Shown here: piece by piece, positions 29,692-40,963 of the stretch | Layout: the number at the start of each line of letters is the position of its first letter | Position numbering within the stretch: the first letter of the stretch is position 1 | Source: Nocardioides caldifontis | GTDB lineage: Bacteria; Actinomycetota; Actinomycetes; Propionibacteriales; Nocardioidaceae | Assembly: GCF_008087345.1 (NCBI RefSeq) | Contig: NZ_ML701736.1 | Span: forward strand, 251,187 to 315,186 | Direction: 5' to 3' | DNA: 64,000 nucleotides | Position numbers and translations under genes: made by a program | Notes under the pieces: generated by a model | What the model was told of the DNA's origin: nothing | The model's database searches: none | The model's input: only the letters and a program-made list of their open reading frames with translations

Positions 29692-30486
29692 ATGGCGTCC
29701 TCGCGCCTGCCCCTGATGGCCGGCAACTGGAAGATGAACCTCAACCACCAGGAAGCGGTCGTCCTGGTGCAGAAGCTGGCCGCCGCGCTTGCCGACAAGA
29801 AGCACGACTTCGGCAAGGCGGAGGTCGTGGTGCTGCCCCCGTTCACCGACCTGCGCACGGTGCAGACCTGCGTCGACGGCGACAAGCTCCCGATCAAGTA
29901 CGGCGCCCAGGACGTCTCCGCCCAGGAGAGCGGCGCCTACACCGGCGAGGTCGCGGCGTCGATGCTCGCCAAGCTCGGCTGCTCCTACGTCGTGGTCGGC
30001 CACTCCGAGCGGCGCCAGTACCACGCCGAGACCGACGAGGTCGTGAACGCGAAGGCCAAGAAGGCGATCGAGCACGGCATGACGCCGATCGTCTGCGTCG
30101 GCGAAGGGCTCGAGGTCCGCAAGGAGGGGCGTCAGGTCGAGCACACCCTCGCCCAGGTCGAGGGGTCGCTCGCCGGGCTCACCGCCGAGCAGGTGGCGTC
30201 GCTGGTCGTCGCCTACGAGCCGGTGTGGGCGATCGGCACCGGCGAGGTGGCGACCCCCGACGACGCCCAGGAGGTCTGCGCCGCGATCCGCGGGAAGGTC
30301 GCCGAGGACTGGGGCCAGGAGGCCGCGGACGCCGTCCGGATCCAGTACGGCGGGTCGGTCAAGGCGGCCAACGTCGCCGGCATCATGGCGAAGGCCGACG
30401 TCGACGGCTGTTTGGTGGGGGGTGCCAGCCTGGACTACGAGGAGTTCGGTGGCATCTGCCGCTTCTACGACATGCCGACCCTCTGA
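29692..30486 (+). CDS. tpiA: Triosephosphate isomerase
   Basis: A 264-residue TIM-barrel isomerase interconverting dihydroxyacetone phosphate and glyceraldehyde-3-phosphate. Catalytic residues are all present: Asn12 and Lys14 (AGNWKMN), His104 (VVGHSERRQ) and Glu176 ([11 protein letters not shown]). The phosphate loop is YGGSVKAAN and the C-terminal [10 protein letters not shown] is normal. AAGGAG lies about 10 bases before ATG 29692. It ends the glycolytic operon; secG follows after about 50 bases with its own promoter. Confidence 0.98.
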   Translation: MASSRLPLMAGNWKMNLNHQEAVVLVQKLAAALADKKHDFGKAEVVVLPPFTDLRTVQTCVDGDKLPIKYGAQDVSAQESGAYTGEVAASMLAKLGCSYVVVGHSERRQYHAETDEVVNAKAKKAIEHGMTPIVCVGEGLEVRKEGRQVEHTLAQVEGSLAGLTAEQVASLVVAYEPVWAIGTGEVATPDDAQEVCAAIRGKVAEDWGQEAADAVRIQYGGSVKAANVAGIMAKADVDGCLVGGASLDYEEFGGICRFYDMPTL

Positions 30487-30520
30487 CCGTTCTGCATCCC
30501 GTCACGCCCGAGGCGTGGGT

Positions 30521-30526
30521 TAGGCT
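30521..30526 (+). promoter_or_regulatory. -10 box (TAGGCT) for secG
   Basis: TAGGCT ends eight bases before GTG 30535 and there is no ribosome site, so the secG transcript is probably leaderless. Confidence 0.45.
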
Positions 30527-30534
30527 CTGACACC

Positions 30535-30777
30535 GTGATCATCACCCTCACCGTGCTGCTCGTGCTCACGAGCTTGCTGCTGACCCTGCTCGTCCTGCTC
30601 CACAAGGGGCGCGGCGGCGGGCTCTCCGACATGTTCGGCGGCGGCATGTCGAGCGGGCTCGGCGGCTCGTCGGTGGCGGAGCGCAACCTCGACCGGATCA
30701 CCATCGGTGCCGGCGTCATCTGGTTCGCGTGCGTGGTGGCTCTCGGGCTGTTGTTGAAGATCGAGCACGGCGGCTGA
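30535..30777 (+). CDS. secG: Preprotein translocase subunit SecG
   Basis: An 80-residue membrane protein, the accessory SecG subunit of the SecYEG channel. Two transmembrane helices are visible (about 2-22 and 56-74), separated by the conserved glycine-rich loop GRGGGLSDMFGGGMSSGLGG. Its place immediately after gap-pgk-tpiA is conserved in actinobacteria. The GTG start appears leaderless. Confidence 0.95.
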   Translation: MIITLTVLLVLTSLLLTLLVLLHKGRGGGLSDMFGGGMSSGLGGSSVAERNLDRITIGAGVIWFACVVALGLLLKIEHGG

Positions 30778-30813
30778 GCCGGCTCGACACACCCTTGTTC
30801 AGAGGAGAGCAGA

Positions 30814-31176
30814 GTGGCAGCTGGCGGCGGGAGCGCGATCCGGGGGAGCCGGGTCGGAGCAGGACCGATGGGAGAGGCCGAGCGGGGTGAGGCCGCTCCA
30901 CGCCAGCGCGTGGTGTACTTCTGCGCCCACCGGCACCAGTCCGAGATCGCCTTCGCGATGGACGCGGTGGTGCCGGACTCCTGGGACTGCCCGCGGTGCG
31001 GGCTGCCGGCCAGCCTCGACTCGGAGAACCCGCCTCCGCCCCCGAAGATCGAGCCCTACAAGACGCACCTCGCCTACGTGAAGGAGCGGCGCAGCGACGC
31101 GGAGGCCGCCGAGATCCTCGACGAGGCGCTCAAGACGCTGCGTGACCGGCGCAAGCGCGGCGAGATCATCTTCTGA
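30814..31176 (+). CDS. rbpA: RNA polymerase-binding protein RbpA
   Basis: A 120-residue actinobacteria-specific transcription factor that binds the RNA polymerase/sigma-A holoenzyme and stabilises the open promoter complex. The N-terminal tail (GGGSAIRGSRVGAG) is followed by the RbpA core domain with CAHRHQSEIAF and the zinc-like CPRCGLPA; the C-terminal sigma-interaction domain includes KTHLAYVKERRSDAEAAEIL. AGAGGAGAGC precedes GTG 30814. Length is normal. The gene is followed by a 32-base inverted repeat facing a convergent gene. Confidence 0.96.
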   Translation: MAAGGGSAIRGSRVGAGPMGEAERGEAAPRQRVVYFCAHRHQSEIAFAMDAVVPDSWDCPRCGLPASLDSENPPPPPKIEPYKTHLAYVKERRSDAEAAEILDEALKTLRDRRKRGEIIF

Positions 31177-31202
31177 CCCTCCATCTCCCACCGGCCCAAA
31201 AA

Positions 31203-31280
31203 CCCATGGTGCCCTAGGAAACTGGTGCTCCCCACAGGTCGTGGTCGATGGGGAGCACCAGAGTCCCATGGCACCATGGG
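31203..31280. repeat. Long inverted repeat between convergent genes (possible bidirectional terminator)
   Basis: The 32-base arms at 31203-31234 and 31249-31280 match at 28 of 32 positions around a 14-base loop. The outer CCCATGGTGCC/GGCACCATGGG and inner TGGTGCTCCCCA/TGGGGAGCACCA blocks are perfect. The element lies exactly between the convergent ends of rbpA and the AIM24 gene. It may be a bidirectional terminator or a MITE-like palindrome that landed there. Confidence 0.8.
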
Positions 31281-31295
31281 AATCCGCGGCGAGGC

Positions 31296-32027
31296 TCAGC
31301 CGCCGAGCAGCCCGCCGAGGCCGCCGGACTTCTGCTGCTGGCCCTGCTGCTGGTGGCCGCCGTCGACCACCGACTCGCTGGGCTGGACGAGCACGTAGCC
31401 CTGGCCGCCGAACGCCATCTGCAGGAGCTCGCCGGTGCCACCGCGCACCAGGGACTTGATGCCGCCGGTGTCGACGCGGATGTCCATCGAGACGCCCGCG
31501 GTCCACATGACGACCGCCTCCGCGTCGGCGAAGGTCGGCGCGCTGGCCACGTCGAGCGCGACCGGGTCGCCCTTGGTCGTGAGCGCGACGTAACCGGTGC
31601 CGCGCAGTGCCACGTTGTAGAGCCCGCCGGTCATCGCCGCACCACGGGCCTGGACCCGGTGGATGTCCCACTCGATCGAGGAGGAGAACGCGAGGATGTT
31701 GTTGCCGTTGACCGAGATCGCGTCGTTCTCCAGGTAGATCACCTGGACCTCCGAGGCGAGGTCGGCGACGAACAGCTCACCCTGGCCGGTGCACTGCATC
31801 ATGTCGACGCCCTCACCGGTCATCTGCTGCTTGAGCCACTTGCCGACGCCGCCGGAGCCCTTGTTCTCGAAGCGCACGTCGCCCTGGTAGGCGACCATCG
31901 AGCCGGTCTTCGCCCAGACCGGGCCGTAGCCCATCTGGATCTTCAGCATCTTCTTGTTCTGCAACGAGAACGGGTCCTGGGACGCGTTCTCCTTGTAGTC
32001 GCTGAACAACGAACCGTGGATGGCCAT
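31296..32027 (-). CDS. AIM24 family protein
   Basis: A 243-residue protein of the AIM24 (TerD/TIGR00266-like) beta-structure family, whose members in fungi affect mitochondrial membrane organisation and whose bacterial role is unknown. The body has MLKIQMGYGPVWAKTGSMVA, GEGVDMMQCTGQGELFVADL and DTGGIKSLVRGGTGELLQMA. The C-terminus is glutamine/glycine-rich (GGHQQQGQQQKSGGLGGLLG). ATG 32027 follows AAAAGGTG. It is divergent from the proline-rich gene at 32151, with which it may share a regulatory region. Confidence 0.88.
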   Translation of the reverse strand: MAIHGSLFSDYKENASQDPFSLQNKKMLKIQMGYGPVWAKTGSMVAYQGDVRFENKGSGGVGKWLKQQMTGEGVDMMQCTGQGELFVADLASEVQVIYLENDAISVNGNNILAFSSSIEWDIHRVQARGAAMTGGLYNVALRGTGYVALTTKGDPVALDVASAPTFADAEAVVMWTAGVSMDIRVDTGGIKSLVRGGTGELLQMAFGGQGYVLVQPSESVVDGGHQQQGQQQKSGGLGGLLGG

Positions 32028-32150
32028 GGTCACCTTTTCTGTGGTCGTGTTGCCGTGGATCGTCCTGCCGTTCGGAAAGGAGCCCGCACATCGTGCCGTG
32101 ATACGTTCCGCCGCAACAGCGGCCGAAGGGCCCGCGTTCGAGGAGGGTTC

Positions 32151-32621
32151 ATGGGGTTCCTGGACAAGGCCAAGCAGGCTGCGAACGACCTGGCTGCCAA
32201 GGCGGACACCGCGCTCGCCGGCTCCGGGATGGGCGGTTCCGGGCTCAGCGCCGGCCCGTCGCCGGAGCGGTGCTTCCGCGACCTGGGGGTGCTGGCCTAC
32301 CTCGAGGCGACCGGCCGCCAGGCCGACCCCGCCGAGCGTGAGCGGCTCCTCGGCGCGCTGCGCGAGGCCGAGTCGCGCGGGCCGCTGAACCTCCACCTCC
32401 AGACCGCCGCGCCCGCCCCGGGCACCGTCCCGCCGCCTCCGGGTGCCGCGGCCCAGGGCGCGCCCCCGCCCCCGCCCGGCGCTGCCGCGACGCCGCCGCC
32501 CCCGTCGCCGGGTGCGGTGATGCCCGCCCCGCCGGCCTCCGCACCGGTTCCCGAGGCCCCGGTCCAGCCGACGGCGCCGCCGCCCCCGCCGCCGTCCTGG
32601 GCTGCCGGCGACCAGGGCTGA
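32151..32621 (+). CDS. Proline-rich hypothetical protein
   Basis: A 156-residue protein that I do not recognise by name. Residues 1-28 (MGFLDKAKQAANDLAAKADT) look like an amphipathic helix of the sort seen in small membrane-associated actinobacterial proteins. Residues 40-80 form a short helical domain (ERCFRDLGVLAYLEATGRQA). The rest is a long proline/alanine-rich tail with PPPPGAAAQGAPPPPPGAAA. AGGAGGG precedes ATG 32151. Its promoter must lie in the 123 bases shared with the divergent AIM24 gene. Confidence 0.75.
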   Translation: MGFLDKAKQAANDLAAKADTALAGSGMGGSGLSAGPSPERCFRDLGVLAYLEATGRQADPAERERLLGALREAESRGPLNLHLQTAAPAPGTVPPPPGAAAQGAPPPPPGAAATPPPPSPGAVMPAPPASAPVPEAPVQPTAPPPPPPSWAAGDQG

Positions 32622-32624
32622 CGC

Positions 32625-33353
32625 TCAGCGCAGGAGCCTCGCGGCCGCCTCGTCGACGAACCAGGTCGTGGACTCGAGCCCTCGCGGGCCCGCGGACGGC
32701 GTCGTGTCGACCGGGGCACCGCCGACGGAGCGGGCTACGGCCTCGGCCTTGCCCTCGCCGGCGACCACGAACAGCACGTGCCGTGCCCGCCCGAGCGCCG
32801 TCATCCCCAGCGAGATGCGGGTCGGCGGCGGCTTGGGGGAGTCGGTGACGGGCAGGACGTACGCCGGGGAGTGAACCTCGGGACGGCCCGGGAAGAGCGA
32901 CGCGCAGTGGCCGTCCGGGCCGATCCCGAGCATCAGCACCTCGAACCACGGCTCGTCGTCCGCCAGCGCGTCGACGACCGCCCGCAGCTCGGCGTCGTAC
33001 GACGCGGCCGCCGCGGTCACGTCGGGGTGGCCGGCGTCGGAGGCCGGCATCTCGTGGACCTTCTCCGGGGGCAGCGGCACCCGGGAGAGCAGGTCCTGGC
33101 GGGCCTGCCCGGCGTTGCGCTCCTCGTCCGCTGCGGGGACGTAACGGTCGTCGCCCCACCAGAGCTCGACCCGGTTCCAGTCGACCGGCTCCTCGGCGAG
33201 CAGCGGGTGGACGGTGCGAGTGAGGGTGCCGCCGGTGAGGACCAGCCCGGCCGGGCGACCGGCGGGGGCGGCGGCGAGGAGCCTGGTCACCTCGGGCACG
33301 ACCAGCCGGGCGACCTCCGCGTCGTCGGCGCCCCGCACGACCCGCTCGGTCAT
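32625..33353 (-). CDS. pgl: 6-phosphogluconolactonase
   Basis: A 242-residue enzyme hydrolysing 6-phosphogluconolactone, the second step of the oxidative pentose-phosphate pathway. Family marks are GLVLTGGTLTRTVHPLL (the LSGGST-type phosphate loop, here LTGGTL), WWGDDRYVPAADEERN, and the catalytic-region LGIGPDGHCASLFPG. It is the last gene of the reverse-strand operon tkt-tal-pgi-zwf-opcA-pgl and overlaps opcA in an ATGA. Its stop is three bases from the stop of the convergent proline-rich gene. Confidence 0.96.
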   Translation of the reverse strand: MTERVVRGADDAEVARLVVPEVTRLLAAAPAGRPAGLVLTGGTLTRTVHPLLAEEPVDWNRVELWWGDDRYVPAADEERNAGQARQDLLSRVPLPPEKVHEMPASDAGHPDVTAAAASYDAELRAVVDALADDEPWFEVLMLGIGPDGHCASLFPGRPEVHSPAYVLPVTDSPKPPPTRISLGMTALGRARHVLFVVAGEGKAEAVARSVGGAPVDTTPSAGPRGLESTTWFVDEAAARLLR

Positions 33354-34273
33354 CCCGCGCCCTGGCTCCGCGCGGCGTCGCGGCGGAGCCGGCGCACGGT
33401 CGCGGCGTACACGTCGTCGGGGTCGAGCCGGCGCAGCTCCTCGGTGAGCAGCTCGACGATCCCGCGGCGCCGGAGCGCCACCGGACGGTCGGGCTGGCCG
33501 GGCACCGACAGGGTCGCGAGCCGACCGTCCTTGCGGCTGACCCGGATGTCGCCGGACCGCGTGGTGAGCACGACCTCGGTGATGCCGGGGCCGCGCGAAC
33601 GCTTCCGGGTGACGGGTGCCTTGAGCCGGTCGGTGAGCCAGGCCCCGAGGAGGTCGGCGCTGGGGCTGACGTGCTCCGCGCTGACGCTGATCGCCCTGAC
33701 CTTCTCCTCGACGTCGTCCATCGCCGTGGCGAGCAGCGCCCGCCAGGGGGTGATCCGCGTCCAGGCCAGGTCGGTGTTGCCGGGGGCGTAGCTGTGGCAC
33801 TGGGTCAGCAACGCCTTCGACCTGGCCCGGGGAGCCTGCGCGGCGTCGGTGATCCGCCGGGAGCCCAGCCGACCCAGCGGGTCCGACGCCGGGTCCTCGG
33901 GGGCCGCCGTGGGCCACCAGACGACCACGGGAGAGTCGGGGAGCAGCAGCGGGAGGACCACCGACTCGGGGTGCTCGACGACCTCGCCGGTCAGCCGCAT
34001 CAGCGCTCGCTCGCCAGTGGTGCCGGACCCGGCCTTGATGTCGGCGTCGATGCGGGACGGGCCCCGCTTCGAGCCCAGGATGACGCCCAGCCGGCGGGAC
34101 GGGTGCTCCTTCGAGGCGTCGCGGGCGGCGTGCAGGGCGTCCTCGGCGACGTCCTCGGGGACGACGATCACCATCGTCATCACCATGTCCATCGCCGGGC
34201 TCCCGGCGGCGCGGCGCGCGTCGACGAAGGCAGCAGCCACCGCCGCGGCGTCGGTGTCCTCGAGGATGCTCAT
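33350..34273 (-). CDS. opcA: Glucose-6-phosphate dehydrogenase assembly protein OpcA
   Basis: A 307-residue protein of the OpcA family, an allosteric partner of glucose-6-phosphate dehydrogenase known from cyanobacteria and retained next to zwf in actinobacteria. Recognisable segments are MVMTMVIVVPEDVAEDALHA, the conserved LPLLLPDSPVVVWWPTAAPE and TDLAWTRITPWRALLATAMD. There are no catalytic motifs. It starts directly after the zwf stop and overlaps pgl by four bases, so the three are translationally coupled. Confidence 0.95.
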   Translation of the reverse strand: MSILEDTDAAAVAAAFVDARRAAGSPAMDMVMTMVIVVPEDVAEDALHAARDASKEHPSRRLGVILGSKRGPSRIDADIKAGSGTTGERALMRLTGEVVEHPESVVLPLLLPDSPVVVWWPTAAPEDPASDPLGRLGSRRITDAAQAPRARSKALLTQCHSYAPGNTDLAWTRITPWRALLATAMDDVEEKVRAISVSAEHVSPSADLLGAWLTDRLKAPVTRKRSRGPGITEVVLTTRSGDIRVSRKDGRLATLSVPGQPDRPVALRRRGIVELLTEELRRLDPDDVYAATVRRLRRDAARSQGAG

Positions 34274-34274
34274 C

Positions 34275-35795
34275 TCAGGGTCGCCTCCAGGCGCGGCCGT
34301 CGCGGGCCAGCATCGCGTCGGACGACGCCGGTCCCCAGGTGCCGGCCGGGTAGAGCTCGGGCTTCCCGCGCTCCGCCCAGTGCTCCATGACCGGATCGAG
34401 GATCCGCCAGGACTGCTCGACCTCCTCGTGGCGCGGGAACAGCGGCGGCTCGCCGAGCAAGACGTCGAGGATCAGCCGTTCATACGCCTCGGGGGAGGCC
34501 TCGGTGAAGCTTCCGCCGTACGCGAAGTCCATGTTGACGTCGCGGATCTCCATGTGGGTGCCGGGGACCTTCGAGCCGAAGCGGAGCGTGACGCCCTCGT
34601 CGGGCTGCACGCGCACGACGAGCGCGTTCGCACCGAGCGTCTCGGTGGCCTCCCGCCGGAACGGCAGGTGCGGGGCGCGCTTGAACTGGATCGCCACCTC
34701 GGTGACCCTCCGGCCGAGCCGCTTGCCGGTGCGGAGGTAGAACGGCACGCCGGACCAGCGGCGGTTGTCCACCTCCAGCCGGAGAGCGGCGTACGTCTCG
34801 GTGCGGGAGTCCGCGGGGATGTCCGGCTCCTCGTGGTAGCCGGGCACCTTGACCCCGCCGGCCCACCCGGCGGCGTACTGCCCGCGCGCGGTCGCGCGGT
34901 CGAGCCGCCGGGGGAGCGTCACCGACTCCAGCACCTTGAGCTTCTCGATGCGCAGCGAGCGGGCGTCGAAGGAGGTGGGCTCCTCCATCGCGGTGAGGGC
35001 GAGGAGCTGGAGGAGGTGGTTTTGGATGACGTCGCGCGCCGCACCGATCCCGTCGTAGTAGCCGGCGCGTCCGCCGATGCCGATGTCCTCGGCCATCGTG
35101 ATCTGCACGTGGTCGACGTAGTTGGAGTTCCAGAGCGGCTCGAACATCATGTTGGCGAACCGCATCGCCAGGATGTTCTGGACGGTCTCCTTGCCCAGGT
35201 AGTGGTCGATGCGGAACACCGACTCGGCGGGGAAGACCTCGCTGAGCACGTCGTTGAGCTCGCGCGCCGACGCGAGGTCGTGGCCGAACGGCTTCTCGAT
35301 GACGACCCGGCGCCAGGTGCCCGGCCGCTCCTCGGCGAGGCCGTGCTTCTTGAGCTTGCCGATGACGTCGCCGAAGAAGCGGGGCGGGATCGAGAGGTAG
35401 AACGCGTGGTTGCCCCGGGTGCCGCGCAGCTCGTCGAGCTCGTGGATCGTCTGACGGAGCCGGTCGAACGCCTCGTCGTCGTCGAAGTTGCCGGGGACGA
35501 AGCGCACCCCCTCGGCGAGCTGGTCCCACACCTCCTCGCGGAACTCCGTGCGGGCGTGCTCCTTGACGGCGTCGTGGACGACCTGGGCGAAGTCCTGGTC
35601 CTCCCAGTCGCGGCGCGCGAACCCGACGAGCGAGAAGCCGGGCGGGAGCAGCCCCCGGTTGGCCAGGTCGTAGACCGCCGGCATCAGCTTCTTGCGCGCG
35701 AGGTCACCGGTGACCCCGAAGATCACCATGCCGCAGGGTCCCGCGACCGCCGGGAGCCGGCGGTCGTTGGGGTCCCGCAGCGGGTTGCGGCTCAC
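34275..35795 (-). CDS. zwf: Glucose-6-phosphate 1-dehydrogenase
   Basis: A 506-residue NADP-dependent enzyme oxidising glucose-6-phosphate, the entry of the pentose-phosphate pathway and a main NADPH source. The nucleotide motif is GVTGDLARKKLMPA near residues 29-42, and the catalytic signature is RIDHYLGKETVQNI near 195-208. Length is normal. GTG 35795 overlaps the pgi stop by four bases. It is directly followed by its assembly partner opcA. Confidence 0.98.
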   Translation of the reverse strand: MSRNPLRDPNDRRLPAVAGPCGMVIFGVTGDLARKKLMPAVYDLANRGLLPPGFSLVGFARRDWEDQDFAQVVHDAVKEHARTEFREEVWDQLAEGVRFVPGNFDDDEAFDRLRQTIHELDELRGTRGNHAFYLSIPPRFFGDVIGKLKKHGLAEERPGTWRRVVIEKPFGHDLASARELNDVLSEVFPAESVFRIDHYLGKETVQNILAMRFANMMFEPLWNSNYVDHVQITMAEDIGIGGRAGYYDGIGAARDVIQNHLLQLLALTAMEEPTSFDARSLRIEKLKVLESVTLPRRLDRATARGQYAAGWAGGVKVPGYHEEPDIPADSRTETYAALRLEVDNRRWSGVPFYLRTGKRLGRRVTEVAIQFKRAPHLPFRREATETLGANALVVRVQPDEGVTLRFGSKVPGTHMEIRDVNMDFAYGGSFTEASPEAYERLILDVLLGEPPLFPRHEEVEQSWRILDPVMEHWAERGKPELYPAGTWGPASSDAMLARDGRAWRRP

Positions 35796-37438
35796 GAGCC
35801 GGCCGGTCCGGGTCCCCCGAGCGCCTCGAGGAGCCGCTCCAGTCCGCTGCGCTGATCGGTCAGGTGGAGTCGGAGCACCGGCCGTCCCCGGTCGGCGAGC
35901 ACCTGCGCGTCACCGGCGGCCTGCGCGGCGACGAGCGTCGCGAAGCCGAAGTCTCGACCCGGGATGTCGAGGTCCTCCGCCGGCTCGGCGGTCACCTGGA
36001 GGTAGACCCCGACTGGGGGACCGCCCTTGTGGAACTGGCCTGTCGAGTGGAGGAACCGCGGCCCCCAGCCGAAGGTCACCGGCCGCCGCGACCAGCGCGC
36101 GAGCGACTCGCGGACCTCCTCGAGGCGGGCGTGCTCGGTCCGGTCGAGGTACGCCATCACCGCGAGGTAGCCGCGCTCCTCGTCGACCTGGCCGAGCAGC
36201 CGGTCGACCGCCTTGGCCACCGTGGTGGCGCCGTCGCCGAGCCATGCGTCGTCACCGACCGTGCTGATCAGCACCGGGCCGTCGGCCGTGCCGGCCGCGC
36301 CGCCCTCGGGCGGGGACTCCAGCAGCGCCCGGGCGGCCTTTTTGGCGCTCTCCACGTCGGGCTGGTCGAAGGGGTTGATCCCGAGCAGCCGGCCGGCCAC
36401 CGCGGTCGCGACCTCCCAGAGCAGGAGCTGGGCACCGAGGCTCCCGGCGACCTGCACGGCCGAGTCGCCCGCGGGGTCCGAGGACGCGTCGGCGACGTCC
36501 CCGACGAGCCGGACCACCGTGGCGTCGGCCGGGGGAGCGGTGACCTCCGGGGAGCCGGTGCCGCCGACCACCACGGGGAGGAGCCCGGTGCCGAGCTTCC
36601 CGGTGCTCTCGGCGATCAGCTGCTCGGCCCAGGCGGCGAAGCCGCCCAGCCCGGAGCCGTCGTCGACGAAGACGAGCTTGTCGCGGAGCGGGTCGGTGCC
36701 CCCGAGCGCGGCGCCGAGCCGGAGCCCGGGGTTGCCGTCGTCGTCGGCGGCAAGCAGGTCGGCCACCGACTCCGCCTCGTCGAGCAGCGCCTCCACGTCG
36801 GCGCCTGCCAACCCGCTCGGGACGAGGCCGAACGCGGTCAGCGCAGAGAAGCGTCCGCCGACCGAGGGGTCGGCGTTGACCACGCGGAACCCGGCGGCAC
36901 GCGAGGCGTCGTCCAACGGGCTGCCGGGGTCGGTGACCACGACGATCCGGCCGGCGGCGTCGATCCCGGCCTCCCGGAAGGCCGCCTCGAACGCGCGGCG
37001 CTGGGAGTCGGTCTCCACCGTCGAGCCCGACTTGGAGCTGACCACCACGACGGTGCGCTCCAGGTCGGTGCCGACCGCGTCGCGGACCTGGTCGGGGTTG
37101 CTGGAGTCCAGCACCACGAGCGGCACGTCCGCGGTCGCGCAGATCACCTCGGGGGCGAGCGACGAGCCGCCCATGCCGCAGAGCACGACGCGGTCGAGCC
37201 CCTGCCCGGCCAGCTCGTCGCGGAGCGCGGCGATCTCGCCCACCAGCGGGCGGGAGCTGCGGTGCAGCCCGACCCAGCCCAGCCGCTTCGAGGCCTCGTC
37301 CTCGGCGTCCGGGCCCCAGAGAGTGGCGTCGCCGGCGAACAAACGGCTCGCGAACGAGCCCTCCACGAGCTCCGTCACGTGACGCGCGACCGCGTCGGCG
37401 GCAGCCCCGGTGGCGACCACCTCGAGGCTGCTCGTCAC
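35792..37438 (-). CDS. pgi: Glucose-6-phosphate isomerase
   Basis: A 548-residue isomerase interconverting glucose-6-phosphate and fructose-6-phosphate. Sugar-isomerase (SIS) motifs are [16 protein letters not shown] and [20 protein letters not shown]; the C-terminal domain has [20 protein letters not shown]. This is the form often placed in actinobacterial tkt-tal-pgi-zwf operons, sometimes fused with transaldolase; here tal is separate but overlaps by four bases. Its place beside zwf lets the operon recycle fructose-6-phosphate for NADPH production. Confidence 0.96.
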   Translation of the reverse strand: MTSSLEVVATGAAADAVARHVTELVEGSFASRLFAGDATLWGPDAEDEASKRLGWVGLHRSSRPLVGEIAALRDELAGQGLDRVVLCGMGGSSLAPEVICATADVPLVVLDSSNPDQVRDAVGTDLERTVVVVSSKSGSTVETDSQRRAFEAAFREAGIDAAGRIVVVTDPGSPLDDASRAAGFRVVNADPSVGGRFSALTAFGLVPSGLAGADVEALLDEAESVADLLAADDDGNPGLRLGAALGGTDPLRDKLVFVDDGSGLGGFAAWAEQLIAESTGKLGTGLLPVVVGGTGSPEVTAPPADATVVRLVGDVADASSDPAGDSAVQVAGSLGAQLLLWEVATAVAGRLLGINPFDQPDVESAKKAARALLESPPEGGAAGTADGPVLISTVGDDAWLGDGATTVAKAVDRLLGQVDEERGYLAVMAYLDRTEHARLEEVRESLARWSRRPVTFGWGPRFLHSTGQFHKGGPPVGVYLQVTAEPAEDLDIPGRDFGFATLVAAQAAGDAQVLADRGRPVLRLHLTDQRSGLERLLEALGGPGPAGS

Positions 37439-38580
37439 AGGGCGCCCTTCTCCGCGCTGGCCTTCATCTGCCCCTCGACGGTCTCGACCAGCTCGTTCCA
37501 GCTGGCCGCGAACTTGTCCACGCCCTCCTGCTCGAGGGTCTCGATGACGTCGTCGTACTCGATGCCGAGCCGTTCGAGCGCGGCCATCACCTCGCGGGCG
37601 TCGTCGTACTCGCCCCGGACCCGGTCGCCCTCGACCTCGCCGTGGTCGGCGAAGGCCTCCATCGTCTTCTCCGGCATGGTGTTGACCGTGCCGGCGGTGA
37701 CGAGGTCGGTGACGTAGAGGGTGTCGGAGTAGTCGGGATTCTTGACACCGGTCGAGGCCCAGAGCGGTCGCTGCGGGTTGGCCCCGGCCTCGGCCAGCGC
37801 GGCGAACCGCTCGCTGCCGAAGACCTGCTCGTACTTCTCGAAGGCGAGCCGGGCGTTCGCCACCGCCGCCTTGCCGCGGAGGGCGAGCGCCTCGTCGGTG
37901 CCGATCTTCTCGAGCCGCTTGTCCACCTCGGTGTCGACGCGGGAGACGAAGAAGGAGGCGACCGAGTGGACCGTGGAGAGGTCGACGCCGGTGTTCTTGG
38001 CGTTCTCCAGGCCGGCGAGGTAGGCCTCCATGACCTGCTCGTAGCGGGCGAGCCCGAAGATCAGCGTGACGTTGACGCTGATCCCGTCGCCGATCGCCTC
38101 GGTGATCGCCGGCAGCCCCTCGTTGGTCGCCGGGATCTTGACCATGAGGTTGGGGCGGTCGACCTTGCGCCAGAGGGTGCGGGCCGCCTCGATGGTTCCC
38201 TCGGTGTCGAAGGCCAGCGCCGGCGCGACCTCGATCGACACCCGGCCGTCGGTGCCCCCGGACTTCTCGAAGACCTCCTCGAGCACGTCGCAGGCGTTGC
38301 GCACGTCGTCGGTGGTCAGCTCGGTGATGACGTCCTCGACGCCCGCGCCGCCTCGGGTGAGCCCGCCGACCTGGTCGTCGTAGCGCTCACCCTTCGCCAG
38401 GGCGGAGGCGAAGATCGTCGGGTTGGTGGTCACCCCGACGACGTGCCGGTCCGAGACCAGGCCGGCGAGGTTCCCGGTCTCGATGCGCTCCCGTGAGAGG
38501 TCGTCGAGCCAGATCGAGACGCCGGCGGCGGACAGCTCCGCGAGTCGGTCCCTGGCGCCGTTCGTGGCTGCTTCGGTCAT
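37435..38580 (-). CDS. tal: Transaldolase
   Basis: A 381-residue non-oxidative pentose-phosphate enzyme moving a dihydroxyacetone unit between sugar phosphates. The Schiff-base lysine is in [18 protein letters not shown] (about residue 143). [14 protein letters not shown] at the start, the [14 protein letters not shown] segment and SINVTLIFG-like [20 protein letters not shown] are family marks. It overlaps pgi by four bases and follows tkt after a 93-base gap that holds no evident terminator. Confidence 0.98.
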   Translation of the reverse strand: MTEAATNGARDRLAELSAAGVSIWLDDLSRERIETGNLAGLVSDRHVVGVTTNPTIFASALAKGERYDDQVGGLTRGGAGVEDVITELTTDDVRNACDVLEEVFEKSGGTDGRVSIEVAPALAFDTEGTIEAARTLWRKVDRPNLMVKIPATNEGLPAITEAIGDGISVNVTLIFGLARYEQVMEAYLAGLENAKNTGVDLSTVHSVASFFVSRVDTEVDKRLEKIGTDEALALRGKAAVANARLAFEKYEQVFGSERFAALAEAGANPQRPLWASTGVKNPDYSDTLYVTDLVTAGTVNTMPEKTMEAFADHGEVEGDRVRGEYDDAREVMAALERLGIEYDDVIETLEQEGVDKFAASWNELVETVEGQMKASAEKGAL

Positions 38581-38673
38581 GTTCCCCTCCGTGGTGCTGT
38601 GGTCGGACCGTGCCCGGAGGCACCCGGGACAAACGGTCGGAAACGGTGCGGTGGTGGTCTGCGGGTCTCCTCC

Positions 38674-40773
<2,100 letters not shown>

Positions 40774-40806
40774 GCCGTAGGGGTCCTCTCGTCGGTCGTC
40801 GTGTCG

Positions 40807-40812
40807 AGCCTA
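40807..40812 (-). promoter_or_regulatory. -10 box (TAGGCT) for the tkt-tal-pgi-zwf-opcA-pgl operon
   Basis: TAGGCT on the reverse strand lies 33 bases before the tkt start. It allows a short leader that includes GAGAGGACC as ribosome site. Confidence 0.45.
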
Positions 40813-40881
40813 CTTCCCGGTGGTGACCGGCGGCACGCCCGTCCGACGGGGTGCGCGGCTGCCCCGGCGGCCCACGGGGAC

Positions 40882-40887
40882 TAGACT
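40882..40887 (+). promoter_or_regulatory. -10 box (TAGACT) for ctaB
   Basis: TAGACT lies about 75 bases before GTG 40964, facing away from the tkt promoter. The two share a 190-base divergent region. Confidence 0.4.
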
Positions 40888-40963
40888 GCCCACCGTCGCG
40901 CCGGCCACCCTCGCGGGTGCCACCCGGGCGCGGTGGTCCCACCCCCGAGTGCTCGAGGACGTC

